Assembly (NCBI RefSeq): GCF_040807025.1
Contig: NC_090953.1
Span: forward strand, 25,652,997 to 25,716,996
Source: Struthio camelus
Taxonomy: Eukaryota; Chordata; Aves; Struthioniformes; Struthionidae
Length of the DNA: 64,000 nt
Direction of reading: 5' to 3'
The translations under genes were made by a program, and so were the position numbers. The notes under the pieces were generated by a model. It was not told the origin of the DNA and searched no databases. It worked only from the letters and a program-made list of their open reading frames with translations. Shown piece after piece: positions 34,321 to 47,600 of this stretch (the stretch's first letter is position 1; every line of letters starts with the position of its first letter).

Positions 34321-37300
34321 GAGGGCAACCCCTTGGTCAAAGCCTTCTTGCACGTGGGACTGACGGCAGAAACATCTGGATGTTTGGAGCCGAGGAGCAA
34401 AGCGGGATTCCTGCGGGACAGGCTATCTCTTGAACATTTGCTCTGTGCTCTTCCTTGGCTGCAGTCCTGGCCATGCTGTCTTTGCAGTTGTGTGAGAAAC
34501 GGCCAGAAGCGAGTTCACCCTCTCTGACCGGCTCCATGGCAATGCAGTCACAGGGTCTCTTGCTGACCTTGCAGAGATGCAGCAGCTCAAGTAAGAAAAA
34601 CATCTCTAATGCAGAGGCGGATGTACCATAGAAGAGGGGGGCTGTAGCTTTTCCCTTCCCATCTAGTATGGTTTGCGCTTCTGTCAGCTGTGCACTCCTC
34701 CTCCTCGCAGCTGGAGCAAAGCTGCAGCCGGCTCTGGGATGTGTAATGGGTGCCACGTCCAGCTGGAGCTGGTGGACTCAGTACCTGTAACAGCATTGTA
34801 TTTCTGGCTGTATTCGAAAGGTGTTGCCTAAAGGAAACCACTTCCAAACAGAAGTTTCAAAATAAAGATAGGAAAAGGTTGGTAGCTTTACAAGTAATTA
34901 ATACCGCGTAGCTATTTAAAAACCTCTTTACAAATGTATCATTCGGAACTTTTTCGGGTAGAACCTGCATACAGGACTATAATGATGTTTTCAACAGCAA
35001 CCTTTTCATCCCTGATTCTGCGATTCCTCTTTTTTCTAAGTTAGGATCTTGTTTTGCTACAAAAGAACAGAAAACAAAAAGCCCATTGCCAAGGAATTTT
35101 GTTTTCATACCTCAGTCTTCTCAGCACAGCCGCCAGGTTGATCTTCTTGTGCTGACATGTCTGTATCGTGTTACAACTGTAGGAGCACCATGAGCGTTCC
35201 TGACACCTGATTTCGGCTTCCTGTGTTTCTGAAAGAGCCATGGATAACTTCACTAAAGCCCGTCAATTCATATGGCTGTGAGGCTGGAATCATATCTCAA
35301 GGTTTTCATGTGGGTGTCCATCTGAGAGGTGGATTTTTACTGTTTAATTTGTTGAATTTAGCTACACTAAGCTTTGTCTCCTGTCTGCTTCATGTCCATA
35401 ACAAAAAGAATGTGTTCATCCCAAGCCGTACTGATGCAGTTTTCTGCTGGCCTCTGTATTTCCAAGACAAGTTGATTCCCTGGCAGACCTGCCTTGGAGT
35501 TGAGGGTCAGATTCAAGGCACATTACTGTCATCCATGTCTTTTTTTTTAAAATGAGCTTTGTCAGAATTTATTATTTAGCCATTAAGCGCTGCCACTGCA
35601 GAGCTCATGCATGAGCTAAGTTGAAAATCTGCTAGTGGTGAATTAGTGATGAGAGAAAAGCAGGTCAAGGAATGTATTGTTTCAGAGCGTGCTGAGCTTT
35701 AAGCTTAACAGAGGCGATACTGGTGCATCTGAAGAGGTGATACTGGTGCCTTGAACCAGGATGTAGGCAGAAGAAAGAACATAGAAATCATGGTCAGGGA
35801 TGACTTCCCTCTGCTGTGTAGTGAAGAGGCACGGTCCTCTTCATGCCAGTGAGAATGTGCATCAGCACCAAGTGAAGGGGTTCCGTGTAGCACAAATTTT
35901 GGGTGTGCGCAGATGGAATGAGCTGGATGGTGTCAGGGGATGAGAGAAGGCGATGCGATATGGTGGCCCACCATGAGATGGGTCCGTGTGCTTTGTTATC
36001 AGGGTCTCATATGTCACTGATTAGTCCCACGCTCCAGGAAGATGCTCTGGGCCAGCTCTAACAGCTTTGTGGACACTGGAGAGGGCTCCACTTGAACTGA
36101 TAGGATGGTCCTGGGGTGAGGCGGTACCGAAAAAGATGTGCCAGAGTGAGTCCCTAACAAATCTGCCGCCTCTCCAGGCACAGAGTGTAGGGATGGGTTG
36201 CCTTGGAAAGGCAGGATTTTGCCAGCTAATACTGGAAAAAGATGGTCCCTCCGCCCATGATCTCCTGGCATAACAAAACCTGGGAATGGGGTGTAATGGA
36301 AAAAGTAAGCCATGAAATGCAAACCCTACAGCAAGGACAAGAACAAGTAGGTGCGAAGTTCAGGAATGCGGCTCCCAGCTTGAGACTGCGTCAGCGGAGA
36401 GCTGGCAGCTGGCAAGCCTAACTCTGGGGAGCAGCACCTCTCCGAATGGGAGTTAGCTCAGGAGGTCACTTCTCGGTAATTAATCAAAATAAATACTTCT
36501 ATGTGTTTCCCTGCCTCTCTTTCCTCTACAGGAAAAGGCACAAGGAGGCCCAGCCTGCCTGTAGCTTCTGCTTGGTGTTGTCTCTGCATCCCCACTCCTC
36601 TGTGCCCAGAGCGCCCATTCCTTGGCTGCTTTTGAAGTCAGTCGTGCTCCAGGCTATGGCCAAAGCCTCCTGGTGCAGGGTCTGCTGGGTGGCATGGAGA
36701 AATCAAAAGGAACCTCAGGTAAAAGTCTGAGGAAAAACTGATAACGAAGAGAGAGGAGTGCTTTGAAGCCTTAGCAGAGGCCTGCTTGGGAAAAGGCGGC
36801 ATTTGGAAAGCTAAATATTGTGTTTAAAATGTAAACCCAGGAACATGTTTCTCCACATACAGAACTGCGCACGTGCCTTCTAAGATCATGCAAGTTGCCT
36901 ATTTTTATTTCACGCTCATTGGCATGAAGCAAATATCATTGTTTCTGTTAGAAGGCAAAAAGGCTGGTGGTCGCAACACGGGCAGTAACAGCGTACACAG
37001 ACTGTAAGGAGGTGTCTTGCTGCTGACACATTGCCCATCTGAATCCAGCTAGGTCTTTGTATTGATTTTTGTAAAAGCGCTTTCAATTGTTTTTAAAATG
37101 AGCTCATCCTTTCTGGCATCTCTCTGCTCCCTCGTTTCTTTGAACACAGGCACGGCAGGCTTCATTGCACCGCACTTTAGTCATCTGCATATGAGTTGGT
37201 AACAAGCTGCTCCCCTTGTTGTCCTGGAGAAGAATAGGTACCTTGAGGGTGTCGCTGTCCAGACTCTGTTTAGACGCTGCATGAAAATGGGATGAACGGA

Positions 37301-39605
37301 GCCAGAGGTGTTTCTAACAGGGCCGTCAAAACTTGGGCGCGGTCAGGCACATCTGCCGCGTGCGCTTCCTGCACATCGGCGCAGCAGGACGGACTGAAGC
37401 TGATTTTACTTTAACGTGCGTATTCTGGGGTTCAGCCTATGTTCCCAGTGCGTGAGAATGGGCTCGTGTGAAAGGATGTCTGAGCTGTGTGTTGTAGCGA
37501 GGGCATCGTGATGATGGGAACCTATGCTGGTCCAGCCAGAAGCCATCTCAGAGGTGTTTTTTTAAGGCCACAGGCTGACTGACCATTACAAGCACAATAT
37601 AAAAATTGAAACATAGCCTTGCATCTGCACGCTGGATTTCTCAGTATTCAAGAGAGACTTCTTCAGGGGTCTTAGAAATCCCAGATGATGAGAATTTAGA
37701 AATATGCCTTGTGGGAGCTTGTTTTGTTTCATTGGTGTTAGCCTATGGTTATGCTATAAACTAAGAAATCTCAGATAGGAAGGGAAATGTGGAGTCCCTG
37801 CAAATCTATAATCCTTAAATGTAACAAGCATCATCTCAAAACTCTCTAAGCAGAGGGTGTGCAGTGGTTATGTGGCGCTGGCAGAGTGGTGTCGGCATGG
37901 GAAACCTTGCTCTCCTGTTGGGTTAGCAACACAGCACCCAGGCTCAACCCCGAGAATGTAATTTGGGACTCAAATGCCAGATATCCAAAATGCCAGATTA
38001 CTAGATTAACGCAGGCAGCTGCACAGTGGTTGTCTTCTTCAGGGCCATGGTGGGATGCATGCAGTGAAGCAGAAGCATGTGCAATATAATATGTCTCTCG
38101 CTTATATAGGTATAAGCAGGCTTACTCTGCTCATGGCTGCAAAGTGCCTGTTTGCTGACACCTCTTGAGCTGGAGGTGAAGCGGTTGGAAGTAAAGAGCC
38201 AAGGAGCTAAAGACCTGTCTAGGCAAAACACCTACCCTATTTGCTCTAATAATTTTGTTTTTCTCAGTTCTACACCCCCATAACAATGTGCCTGGGCCTG
38301 TTCTAATGACCTGGATCATTCAGAGGCCTCAATGGAGGTCTGGTATCCAGGTAATTCTAAAATCTAGTCCTGTCTCTGTCCCATCCTGTGGGCTGCTCTG
38401 GAAAAGGTAACGCTGTTCCTCCCTTTCTGTGCTGTGCATGCAAACACAGACTTTGCCGTGAGGACTCAGAGATGCAATCTCTGCAAAACTCCAAACCTGC
38501 GTGCTTGGAATTGGCTCTCCTGTGGCTCTGCGTGTGCAAAGCTTCTGTTTCGTGTGCTTCTGTTCCTGTGCGCTTGGACTCATAAAGCTCATGTTTTTGC
38601 GGCCCTGCAGGAATTTGCAGGCTCAGTGAAATTGCTTGGGGCTCCCTGCTGACCCTGGCTGGGTGTTATCCCTCCAGACCATTTGTGAGAGGAGGCAAAG
38701 AGCTGATGGAAGAAAATTATTCTGCAAATCTGCATGCTTTGCTCGCAGTCTGAGTGTCAAAACATGACTTCTGACTCCCTGTCTGCGGTCACAGTATGCT
38801 AACCTCAAGCCAAGAGCTCTGATAACCCTAAAGTTGCTGATTTTCTGGAGATGGGCTCTCTAGTATTTTCCAGTTACTGCTACAAACCATACCCTGCCTG
38901 GATTTTTTTAGTTTGACTGAGTATAGGTGCTTGTCTCCTAGAAGTTTGTGCTTCTTTATGTTTTAATTGATATTTTTCCAAGTGCTCCAGGTAAATTGTT
39001 TATTCAAGGTACGGATAGCTAAATTGCTTCGTACGATATAAACTTAGGAAATCTCTTATTTTTATTTGCTATTTCAAAGCCACCCAAATATGCCTTTCCC
39101 TAGTGTTTCAAAGTTGTGTTATATGTTAGCTGCAATTTAAATTGCTTTCATAAAATTACATTCTTTATTTGAAACAACCCCAGAAATTGCTGCTGAGGCA
39201 TGCAGGGAGGGAGATATGTCTTGTATTCTGCATGAGTTGAAAGTTTAACTTTGCAGTGTCTGATAAGAATGAGAAAAATGCCGTGAACTCTTTTACAACC
39301 AAGGCCTGCACTATCTTCCAAAGACTCAAAAATGCCTAGCCTTAGTGAAAAGTTAGATCACCTGTAGGTGATAGAAAGGAAGTAAAATCTGTGGTTCTCA
39401 TGTACTTTCCTTTTATGATAGATACGTGGCTGTTTTTTTCCTTGCCAATGCAACTGCACTCCCTTTTGGGGGTTATTACTGCGTGGAGGTAGCAAGTGGG
39501 GTGGGATGTGTGCACGTGGAAGAGACAGAAATACAGATGGAAAGGCTTTGCGTGCCCATGAAGGGGGAGAGGCTGATCTCCAGCGCGTTGCCTCTGTTTG
39601 AAGAG

Positions 39606-39627
39606 CGCCCACGAATATTCGTGGGCG
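39606..39627. repeat. Perfect 22-bp palindrome
   Basis: Two 11-base arms, CGCCCACGAAT and ATTCGTGGGCG, meet with no spacer and no mismatch. It is in unique-looking intergenic DNA. It could be a dimeric transcription factor site or a short cruciform. Confidence 0.95.
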
Positions 39628-42329
39628 TCTGAAGTGACGTTCGTGTGTGCCTCTGCCTGCATCCGTCCAACGCGCAGCGCCGGCCCTGTCTCGTGTGAGC
39701 GCTCTCGCTCACAGGTTCTCTGCAGGGGTGTGTGCTGCACATTGTTTTCTAGCATTGTTGTAATAGGAATGGAAAACTGGTGAGGATTTTTCAGCCCAGA
39801 ACATGTTCAGATGCCAAAACTTTCATAGTGATTACCTTGCAGTTCTCCTTGCTCCAGGGAAATGCTGTTTGAACAAAGCTTTGCACAATGAATGGAGAGA
39901 GGAAAGAAGTGAGGAAGAAACAGGAAAAGGGCCTCTCTGGGCTCTGACCAGCTTTGCTCAGGATTTGGGGCAGAAACACCTTTGTTTTGCAGGTGATTCT
40001 GGCTGGATTCATCCTGGGGCCTCAGCCACTTAGAAGAGTCTTGAGAAACCAAATACCTTTTCTTCAAGAGCCCACAGCTAGACAATATTTCCAAAGACTT
40101 CTTTCCTTCAGAGGGGTGACCCAAATCAGGCGCAGGGCCATTGTCTTCTTTTATGGCGGCAACCTGCAGTCCTTGGGGCTCTCTCTCTAGCTGCCAAGAA
40201 AACCTGAGCTCGGGAAAGATGGAGTGTAAATGTTGTGTGACAGATGCAAGAAGGAGCTTGAGAACATGCCCATTGAATGGGTAAGTAATGATTCATGACC
40301 AGCTCATCTGTAATCCCTGAAAATGCTGATGAAGAGCTACACAAGATACCTACATGGAGGATGTGCTGAGAGGGACATTCCCAAATACTGTACTAAAAGC
40401 TACATGCCACCATGTACTCATGGCACTACTCCTGGCTGGAGCTCACATGTGTCCTTAGTGTATGGATAAAGGAATTACACCCCCTGGAAACAGCTTAATA
40501 GCCTCAGGACAGACAATACTAGCTGGTAGAAGAGCATGCCATACTACGGAAGGGACTGATGAAGTCTGTCCAAGGGGAAGCTGCAGCTTGGATCCTTTGG
40601 ATTTGAGTTTCAGGTGGCTATACCTTGCTGTATGTTGCCTCAGCAGCAGCAAGGAACATTTCTAAGACAGTTGCCAAGAGCAGCTAATCTGCTGCGTGCA
40701 AATAGACCTCTGCTACAGGGTCTGAGCCTGACCTGGGAAAGCTTTCCTGCTCCCTATCTCCTCCTGCACGTCCCTGGAAGTAAGGATGGGAACGGCTGAC
40801 GTGTTTGTGCAAGACCAGCGGCACCAGCATCCGCCTCCTGGAGTGCCCCCTTCAGCCTGTGCTTCAGGAGCGAGAGGAAGCGGGTTTGGGCTGGAGCCAG
40901 CGCTGGAAACCTTGCACACAGCACACACCACGCAGGGCGCCTGCTCGGCGGCCTTGCTCCATCGCAGGCGGTGCAGGGGCTGTTAGCCCCTGCGAAACGC
41001 AGCAAACCTGCAGTTTTGCAAAATGTCATGTAGCAGCTCTGCTTGGAGATCAGCTCTGCTCTGGATGCCCAAGAGAAACTACCTGAGGTCAGAGCAGCCT
41101 CGAGTCTTCTTTGTCCTAATCCATGCTCCTAGCGGGTGCAGTCCCGCGTCCCTGCTCTCCCAGGGCACCCGCAGGCAAGTTGGGTAGGAGACGGATCAAT
41201 TCAGGGTCGTGAGCAGATCCTGCCCCAGGTGTGCCGGCCGGTGGTGGCAGCCCTGGGGGGAACTCCGCACAGAGGCCGTTCCCAGGCTGGGGCCGGCTCT
41301 TGGCTGCCCTTGGCGCTCGTTCCACATGGATCGCAGCTCTTCCGCCATCGCGTCCACTGGCCGTGAGTCGCAGGAAGTGCAGCAGGTCGTGGGAACCGGC
41401 CTGAGGACAGGAGGCTGAGCGGTGGCGGGAGCCAAAAGCAGCGCCCTGGCCCGCTCCCTCTGCTCCGCGGGGCGAGGAAGTGCGAAACAATGCGAGGAGC
41501 CGCGGGAAGTCACGCTCTGCAACGCACGGGACTCGTACGCCGCCACCTTGGGCGCATGGCCTCACGCGGGCCAGCGTCGTGCAGGAACAGACCCACGCTC
41601 ACTCCTCACGCGTCTCTCACCCGAGCGCTGCCGAGGGGGCGTCCCGCAAGCCCCTCACCGAAGCGCGGCTTACGCCAGTGGCTGGGGTCAGCGAGGAAAA
41701 CGTATTGCTGCTTGAGCTACTGCCAGCACATCTGCCACCCTGCTAGGCTCAGCCAGCACCCTCCAGGCGGGTGCTCAGCAGCCCTCTTTGCCCCGTTCCC
41801 CGCTCAGCTGGCCCTCACACCAGCCATTCCCCCTGGGCGAGCTGGCGTTGGTTGGTGCATGAAGCCAGGTGAAGGGGCAGGTTATTATGGACCAGCTGAA
41901 ATGTTTCTTGTGGCTGTCAGTATTTTCCTCATTTTTATTAAGTGAAGAGCCTCTTCTGAGCTCTAAAACCTCCAAGTACTTGGGAAATGTCAAAGTGCAA
42001 CTTTTGACTCTTCCAGCATTTTTTTTTTTAAGGGAAGCTGTTTGCCAGATTCTGTTTTCAGTTGCTCTAAAATGCTTTGTTTTGGAGTTACTCATCCCCC
42101 AGATCTCTCCCAGGAATTCCTGTGGCCATAAGAGCCATAAGAGCCCCAGGACTGAGGGCGCAGTGGTGGCCCATGCTTGTCCCCGTGCACGGCCCCGTTG
42201 GGCACGCTTCACCCGACATCCCTGTATTTTGGGGGGAATATTCAGCTCAGCACCATCTGAGCTATTTTGCTTTGTGCGTTTCCATCTCACTTTTCTCACA
42301 CCAGTCCAGATGCCGGGGCTTGATTTGTG

Positions 42330-42420
42330 CATGGGGGGGGGGGCTACTTGGGAAGGGGGGCACATTACTTGGAAAAGGGCTGGGGGGGGAAGGGGAAGCC
42401 AAAGGGAACTGTAAAGGGGG
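42330..42420 (+). repeat. Poly-G cluster
   Basis: Four G runs of 6-12 bases within 90 bp form a strong G-quadruplex candidate on the plus strand. No gene context. Confidence 0.7.
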
Positions 42421-43499
42421 TGAAGTGAAGGCAAACTGCAAATAGGGAATTTTCAAGTAGGAATTGCTGTTGGAGACAGGGTGAAAAACGGGGGCTTTCT
42501 GGCCTGCAGCTGAATTTGCCCCCCTCTGCGAGGTAGGGGGCCCTGGGGTGCTGGGGGCCCTTGGGGTGCTGGGGTGGCAGGCACCCTGGCCAGGAGCTGT
42601 GGGGCCCTGTGCGGGGCCAGCACAGCCACGGGATGGCGGTGTGCTCTCACACGTACGGCACCGTCCAGCTCCGCGGCAGCCGGGTTATATCGACTCTTGC
42701 ATGATCTTCCTGTGGCTGCATGGGGCACAGATGGCAGGAATGGGCCAGGAGGGCTCCCGGCCCCGCAGAAGTGCCAGCAAGTCCTCTTATTATTACAAGT
42801 CCTCTGTGTCTCACCGCTGCTGCCAGCAGAAGTGGGGAGAGAGAGAGAGAGCAACACGGCCACATATATAAAACCCCAACTGCTAACACCTGAAATTTGG
42901 GGGGGGGGTTCGAAAATATCTTAATGCGGTATTTTTGAACGTTTCAATGCAAAAAGAGACTCCTCTCACCGCTGCCCTGCAGCCCTTGCTGAACCGGCCT
43001 CCGTCCCCCCCGCCGAGCTCCTGCCAGAGCAGCTCGCGGGGCTGCGTTGCCTGACCTGCCAGATGCTGAGCAGGCACCGGCTGCAGGTCGCCGGGAAGAG
43101 GGATAAAGCGTTCCTGCTTTACAGTACCCTGTAACTTTTGTTCCTGTCTCGCGTCTCCCCGCAGCGGTTTTGTGACGTCTCACTTTGCCCTGGGATTACG
43201 GGCTCGGGTTGTCCCGCGTCGCACGGGCTGATGGTTGAGACGCGGAGGGAGAGGTTTCCTTCCAGCGAGACGGTTGGGGTCACTCTTTCACAGCGAGCGT
43301 TTTTCTCCCGAGCGTGAGTTGGGCTTTCCAGCGTGATGAACGGTCGCGCTCGGCACCTCATCCCTTTAACATCTCACCGGCCAGGGTCTCAGGCTCTTGG
43401 GACTACGTTCTCTGGGCAAAGGCGGGGTCAGCAATATCTTTTATTTTAAATAGAGAGACCAGGCAGGAATAAGCCTTTTATATGGCTCCAGAAGTTTGC

Positions 43500-46400
43500 T
43501 AAAATAATGGACAAGCTCTCTAGATCTGGATGCAGTGAGCGACGCGGAGGAGGTCTCCCCCCGGCTTGCTCCCTGCTGCCTTCCCTCACCCTGGCGGGTC
43601 GCAGCCCCTTCCCTGGCCACTTCTCTTTTCACCCAAGAGCTTCTTGGCATGAGCAGGGCACAAGCCCAATTAACCCATCGCTGGCCTGCCAGCAAATGCC
43701 CCCCCCCACCAGCATCCCGGCCGGCTGATGAGAGGAACCAGCACCACCGCAGCCCGTGGGTCCGGCTGGCGGCCGGCACAGCAAGGCAGCCCGGGGCCGC
43801 GAGCAGGCTGCGGCCGCGGCCTCTTCCCCGGCGGCGAGGGGAAGGAGGCGGCAAGGCAGGGCCGGCTGGTGGCCAGGCGGGCCTCGGCGTCCTCTGGGGG
43901 GGTCCGATCACGCTGCCGTCCCGTGTGAAAGCGTCCGCTCCCAGCCCGTCCGGGGCACGCGAGTCCACGTGGGAACTTCCTGTCCCCTCGGAGGAGGCGG
44001 AGGAGAAGGCAGGGGGTGAAGCGAGGGGGTGGGAGAGAGGGATCGCCCAGTGATGGGAACTGATAACACCAAGGAGGGGGTCTTTCGGTCTAAATTTAGT
44101 GACGGCGAAAGAGCCCAGCTGGCTCTGACCAGCCGAGCGTGCCGGGAGCGTGCATGGCTCCTGCCATCGCTGGGGGAGCAAAGCTGTTGTCTCCAGCAGC
44201 CTGCTGGAAAGCCCTGAACCCCCCGTCTCGGCAGGAGTGCCTGGAAGATGGGATGGGAAGGGGTTAGCGCAACCCCACACAGTCCCATCCAGCCGGGCCC
44301 CGTCTCCCATCCTTCTTCTTCCCAGCTTAGCTATTGCTTGAGCGAGAGGAGCTTGGGGAAGGAGCGCTGCGGTTGATCCGGGAAACGAATCCCCAGACCA
44401 CACTGTTGCAGGAGAAGTGTAGCCTGCCTGGCACGAACTGAAACGATGGCCCTGCGCGGCTGTACGCTGCGGCGGTTTGGGCCCGTTTCACGCGTGCGGG
44501 ACGAGGGCTTCGTGGTGTCGGGCCAAGGCCTGGCCACGCTGCTCCTTGGAAGCCGTGCCCGGCGCCTGGGAGCCAGCCCGAGCCCGGCGCCGCGAGGAGG
44601 CGACGGGAAGGCAATTCGCTTTATTAGCGGTGCCGCGGGAGGTCCCATCTGCCGAGCCCGGGCACAGGCCAGGCCCGGCGGCGGCGGCCCGGCCCTGCCG
44701 GCGGCGTGCGCCAGCTGGGCAGCGGAGAGGAACCTGCCCTGTCCCGGGGCTGCGGGAGGGGACGCGCTGCCAGCGATGTCCCAGGGCTCGGTGCGTGGCC
44801 AGCGCGCGCTGCGTCTGCCGTCCGCTCGCCCCGGTCCCGCGGTGCGGCAGGAACACGCCAAGCGCTGGGTTCGCTCGGGCGAAGACCGTGTTTCCCCATC
44901 CGGATTGTTTTCCCTCAAAAACGCGGAGGCAGCTCTGAACGGCGCTCCCTCGGGAGCCGGCGCCGGGGGCCGGCAGGGAGTTTTTTGTGCTGCTCTGCAT
45001 GTATTTCCCTGGGCTCCGCGTCAAGCCGATCCCGGAAATCCCATCTGCCGTCCTTTCCTTTGGCGTTGACGCTGCTGGGCCGGGTTAGGTGACGGGCCAC
45101 CCTACTCTGTAGCGCTTACGCCATCCCCGCGCTCCGCCGTCCCTCCATCCCACGCGGGTGCGCAGGTGCTCACCCGGACACACCGCCCTTTGGCACCGCG
45201 GCGAGCGGAGACGGGCTCGGGTGCCGGGGTGCCGCCCTCGCCTCGTGCCCTGCGCGCGAGTCCGCCCGTGGGGAAAGGAGCTTCGTCCGCCGGCGCTGGC
45301 TGCGGCGGGCGCCGCTCCTTGCTCGCCCCGGGTGCTGCCGCGTGGGGCTTTCGCAGGTGCCTTTCCGCCGCCCTCTTTGTGCTGACCAAAATCATTTTGT
45401 GCTGCTTTCCCACGTCGGGCAAACCCTGCGCCGTATTATTCATTAACCCGCTTAGTCACGTAACCATAGCGCTGGACGAAATATTGTTCAAGCCGGTGAA
45501 CCCGAGCCCTGATTGCCCCGCTCCTTGCAGCTCGGCGCTAGCGCGCCTCCGCGGAGGGCCAGGTTTGCCCCGTCGGCGGAGCCGCCCCGCAGAGGTTGCC
45601 CGAGGACTTGCACGAGGCGAGCGAGCCCCAGCGTAAGGGTCTCGGCAGCTGGAGCCCGGCGGTTGTTCCCGGGGCCTGGCCTCGCCTCGGGCTCGAGCGC
45701 AGCCGGCTGCGGCGGGTGCCCGGGAGCGCAGCTGTGCACCGGGGCTGCCCAGCCCTTCCCGCCGCCGGCCGCCCGAGCGCCCGGCGGGTGCCTCCCTCGT
45801 GCCCTTCGCAGCAGCGGGCGCCAGCCCTGCCCAGCGCCGGCCGAGCTGCCGCTCCTTCCGCCTGGCCGCGCGGCAGCCGGCCCGAGCCGGAGCCTGTTCC
45901 GTTCAGCGAGTCATGAATTCACAATGATTATTTACCGCGCGGGGCCATGAATATTTGATAGCGGCCAGCAGTGGGCTGCAGCGCCGGGGTCGGGGGGGTT
46001 GGCGGTGGCGGTGGTCCTGGCGATGGGGCTGGCACGGAGCCGGGCTGCCCGGGCTAGCGCGGCCCCGCGGAAACGGGGACGGAGCAGCGCCGCCTCCTCC
46101 CTGGGCCCTGCAAACCTGCCGCGGCGAGGCGGAGGGACGCGCGCGGGGGCCGGGGCCGGCAGCTGAGTGCTGTCAGGTCGCGGGAGGAACGAAGTGGGGG
46201 AGGCGGGCGCGGGGGGGGGGGAACCACAGGCAGGAGCCGGAGAGCGCTGAAGAGAGGGCGCAAATCTGGAGACCTCGGAGGGACCTGGCCGTCCTCTGCC
46301 GGGACGCGCGGGACCTCGATGCCGGCCCTGCTCGGCAGCAGCGCGGCGGTTAGCACCGTGAACTTGGGAAGCGGTGCAAAGATAATATTTTGCAATTCGC

Positions 46401-47600
46401 TCCGAAGGGCCTCTTCCTGCTCCCGCATCCAAAGCGTTTTGCCGCATCCTAAGCGGAAGCCGCTCAGCCCCGTGCAGCCGCTGCGCGCCGCTTTGCCCGT
46501 CAGCCAGCCCGGTGGGGAAAGCAGCCGGGTGTCGAGCCCCCGCTCCGAGCCGGCGGCGCGCAGCCTTGCGTTCCCCGCTCTCTCGCCGGGAGCTGCCCTT
46601 TCCCGTCTTCCCCCATCTCCTCGTCCCCCGGCTCTTTTCATCGCCCCGGCGAAACGCAGCCTCTCGCTCGGCGGCGCGAGGGCAGGGGAGCAGGGGGCTA
46701 AGTGCTTCGCGGCCGCCTGAGCCTGATGGGAGGTGACGGCTGCGGCCAGGCGTGCGGCCGGAGGGCTGGCTTCGGGCCTCTCTGGGCTCTGCCCGGCTGC
46801 CGCGAGCCCCGGCGGCGGCGGGCCACCTTTCGCCCGGCCTCGGCGCCCTCCTGCCCGCCGCCGGGGACGGGGCGGCCGACGCCGCTCGGAGAGAGAGGGA
46901 CGTGGCGGCAGCGGCTCCGCTCGCGGGGACCGGCGACGGCAGGCGACGCGCGGCGCTTCCCCTCCTCGCCTGCCCGGCCGAGCATCTCGCTCCCCCTCCA
47001 CCCCCGGCAGGCCGATAAGGTGGCCCGGGGCTGCGGTGGCACCCGCTCGCCGAGCGATTCGCAGCTCTTCCCGCCGCGCTGAGACAAGCCAGGCCGGCCA
47101 GAGTGACAGGCCTCCCCTTTTACGGTAGCGAGGACCCCGGCCGGCGCTTTTATGCGGCCCCGGCGGCCAGGAGGGATCGCACCTCCCGCTGGGCTCGGCG
47201 AACCTCTTCGGCGACGGCGGAGCAAGGCGCGAGCGGGACCGTGGCAGCACTGAAAACCGCTTGCCGGCGCGCGGTGGCGGTGCCGCACCGGGGCTGGGTT
47301 CGCGGGGAGCGCAGTGGGCACCCCGGCGGTCCCCGCGCGACAGGGGACAGCGGCATGCCCGCGGGACCGCCGGGTGCGGCAGCCTGGCCCGCGCCCCGGA
47401 GGCTCCCCCCTGCTCGGGCCTGAACTTTTCACCGGCGACGTGACGCTGCGCACTCCCCTGGACATTGCAACGCAGGCGCCGGCGGGGCTGCTATCGGGGC
47501 TGCGGCTTAGGGGATTTGGGAGCACGGCAGACTTGGGCGGCTCTGTTATAATTTATGGCTGCAAACGTTTACGGGCCTCATGCTAAAGCCCATCCTTCAT
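43500..47600. promoter_or_regulatory. Large CpG-rich domain without a recognised gene
   Basis: About 4 kb of very CpG-dense DNA midway between the OAZ2 and RBPMS2 first exons. Long open frames occur on both strands (for example 46054-47250 minus, 44446-45069 plus), but they overlap, are Ala/Arg/Pro/Gly-rich and show no domain, as expected where stop codons are rare. Embedded AT-rich islets look regulatory: 45905-45955 (TCATGAATTCACAATGATTA then TTTACC) and 47545-47580 (TTATAATTTATGGC). Most likely an unmethylated regulatory domain or the promoter of a noncoding RNA. The function is not shown. Confidence 0.6.

Larger units (their letters stand above)
31301..43400. other. Intergenic DNA upstream of OAZ2
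   Basis: No protein gene is recognised in 12 kb. Contents: an ETS/CRE-like cluster (31649-31669), MIR-like relics (about 32835-32890 and possibly 33158-33205), an ancient-repeat-like segment (about 34225-34320), a perfect 22-bp palindrome (39606-39627) and poly-G tracts (42330-42420). Open frames are all short and not conserved-looking. Confidence 0.65.

Noticed and set aside
46054-47250. 398-residue open frame on the minus strand
   Set aside because: It lies in the CpG domain, overlaps long frames on both strands, is Ala/Arg/Pro/Gly-rich and shows no domain. Lack of stops follows from GC content.
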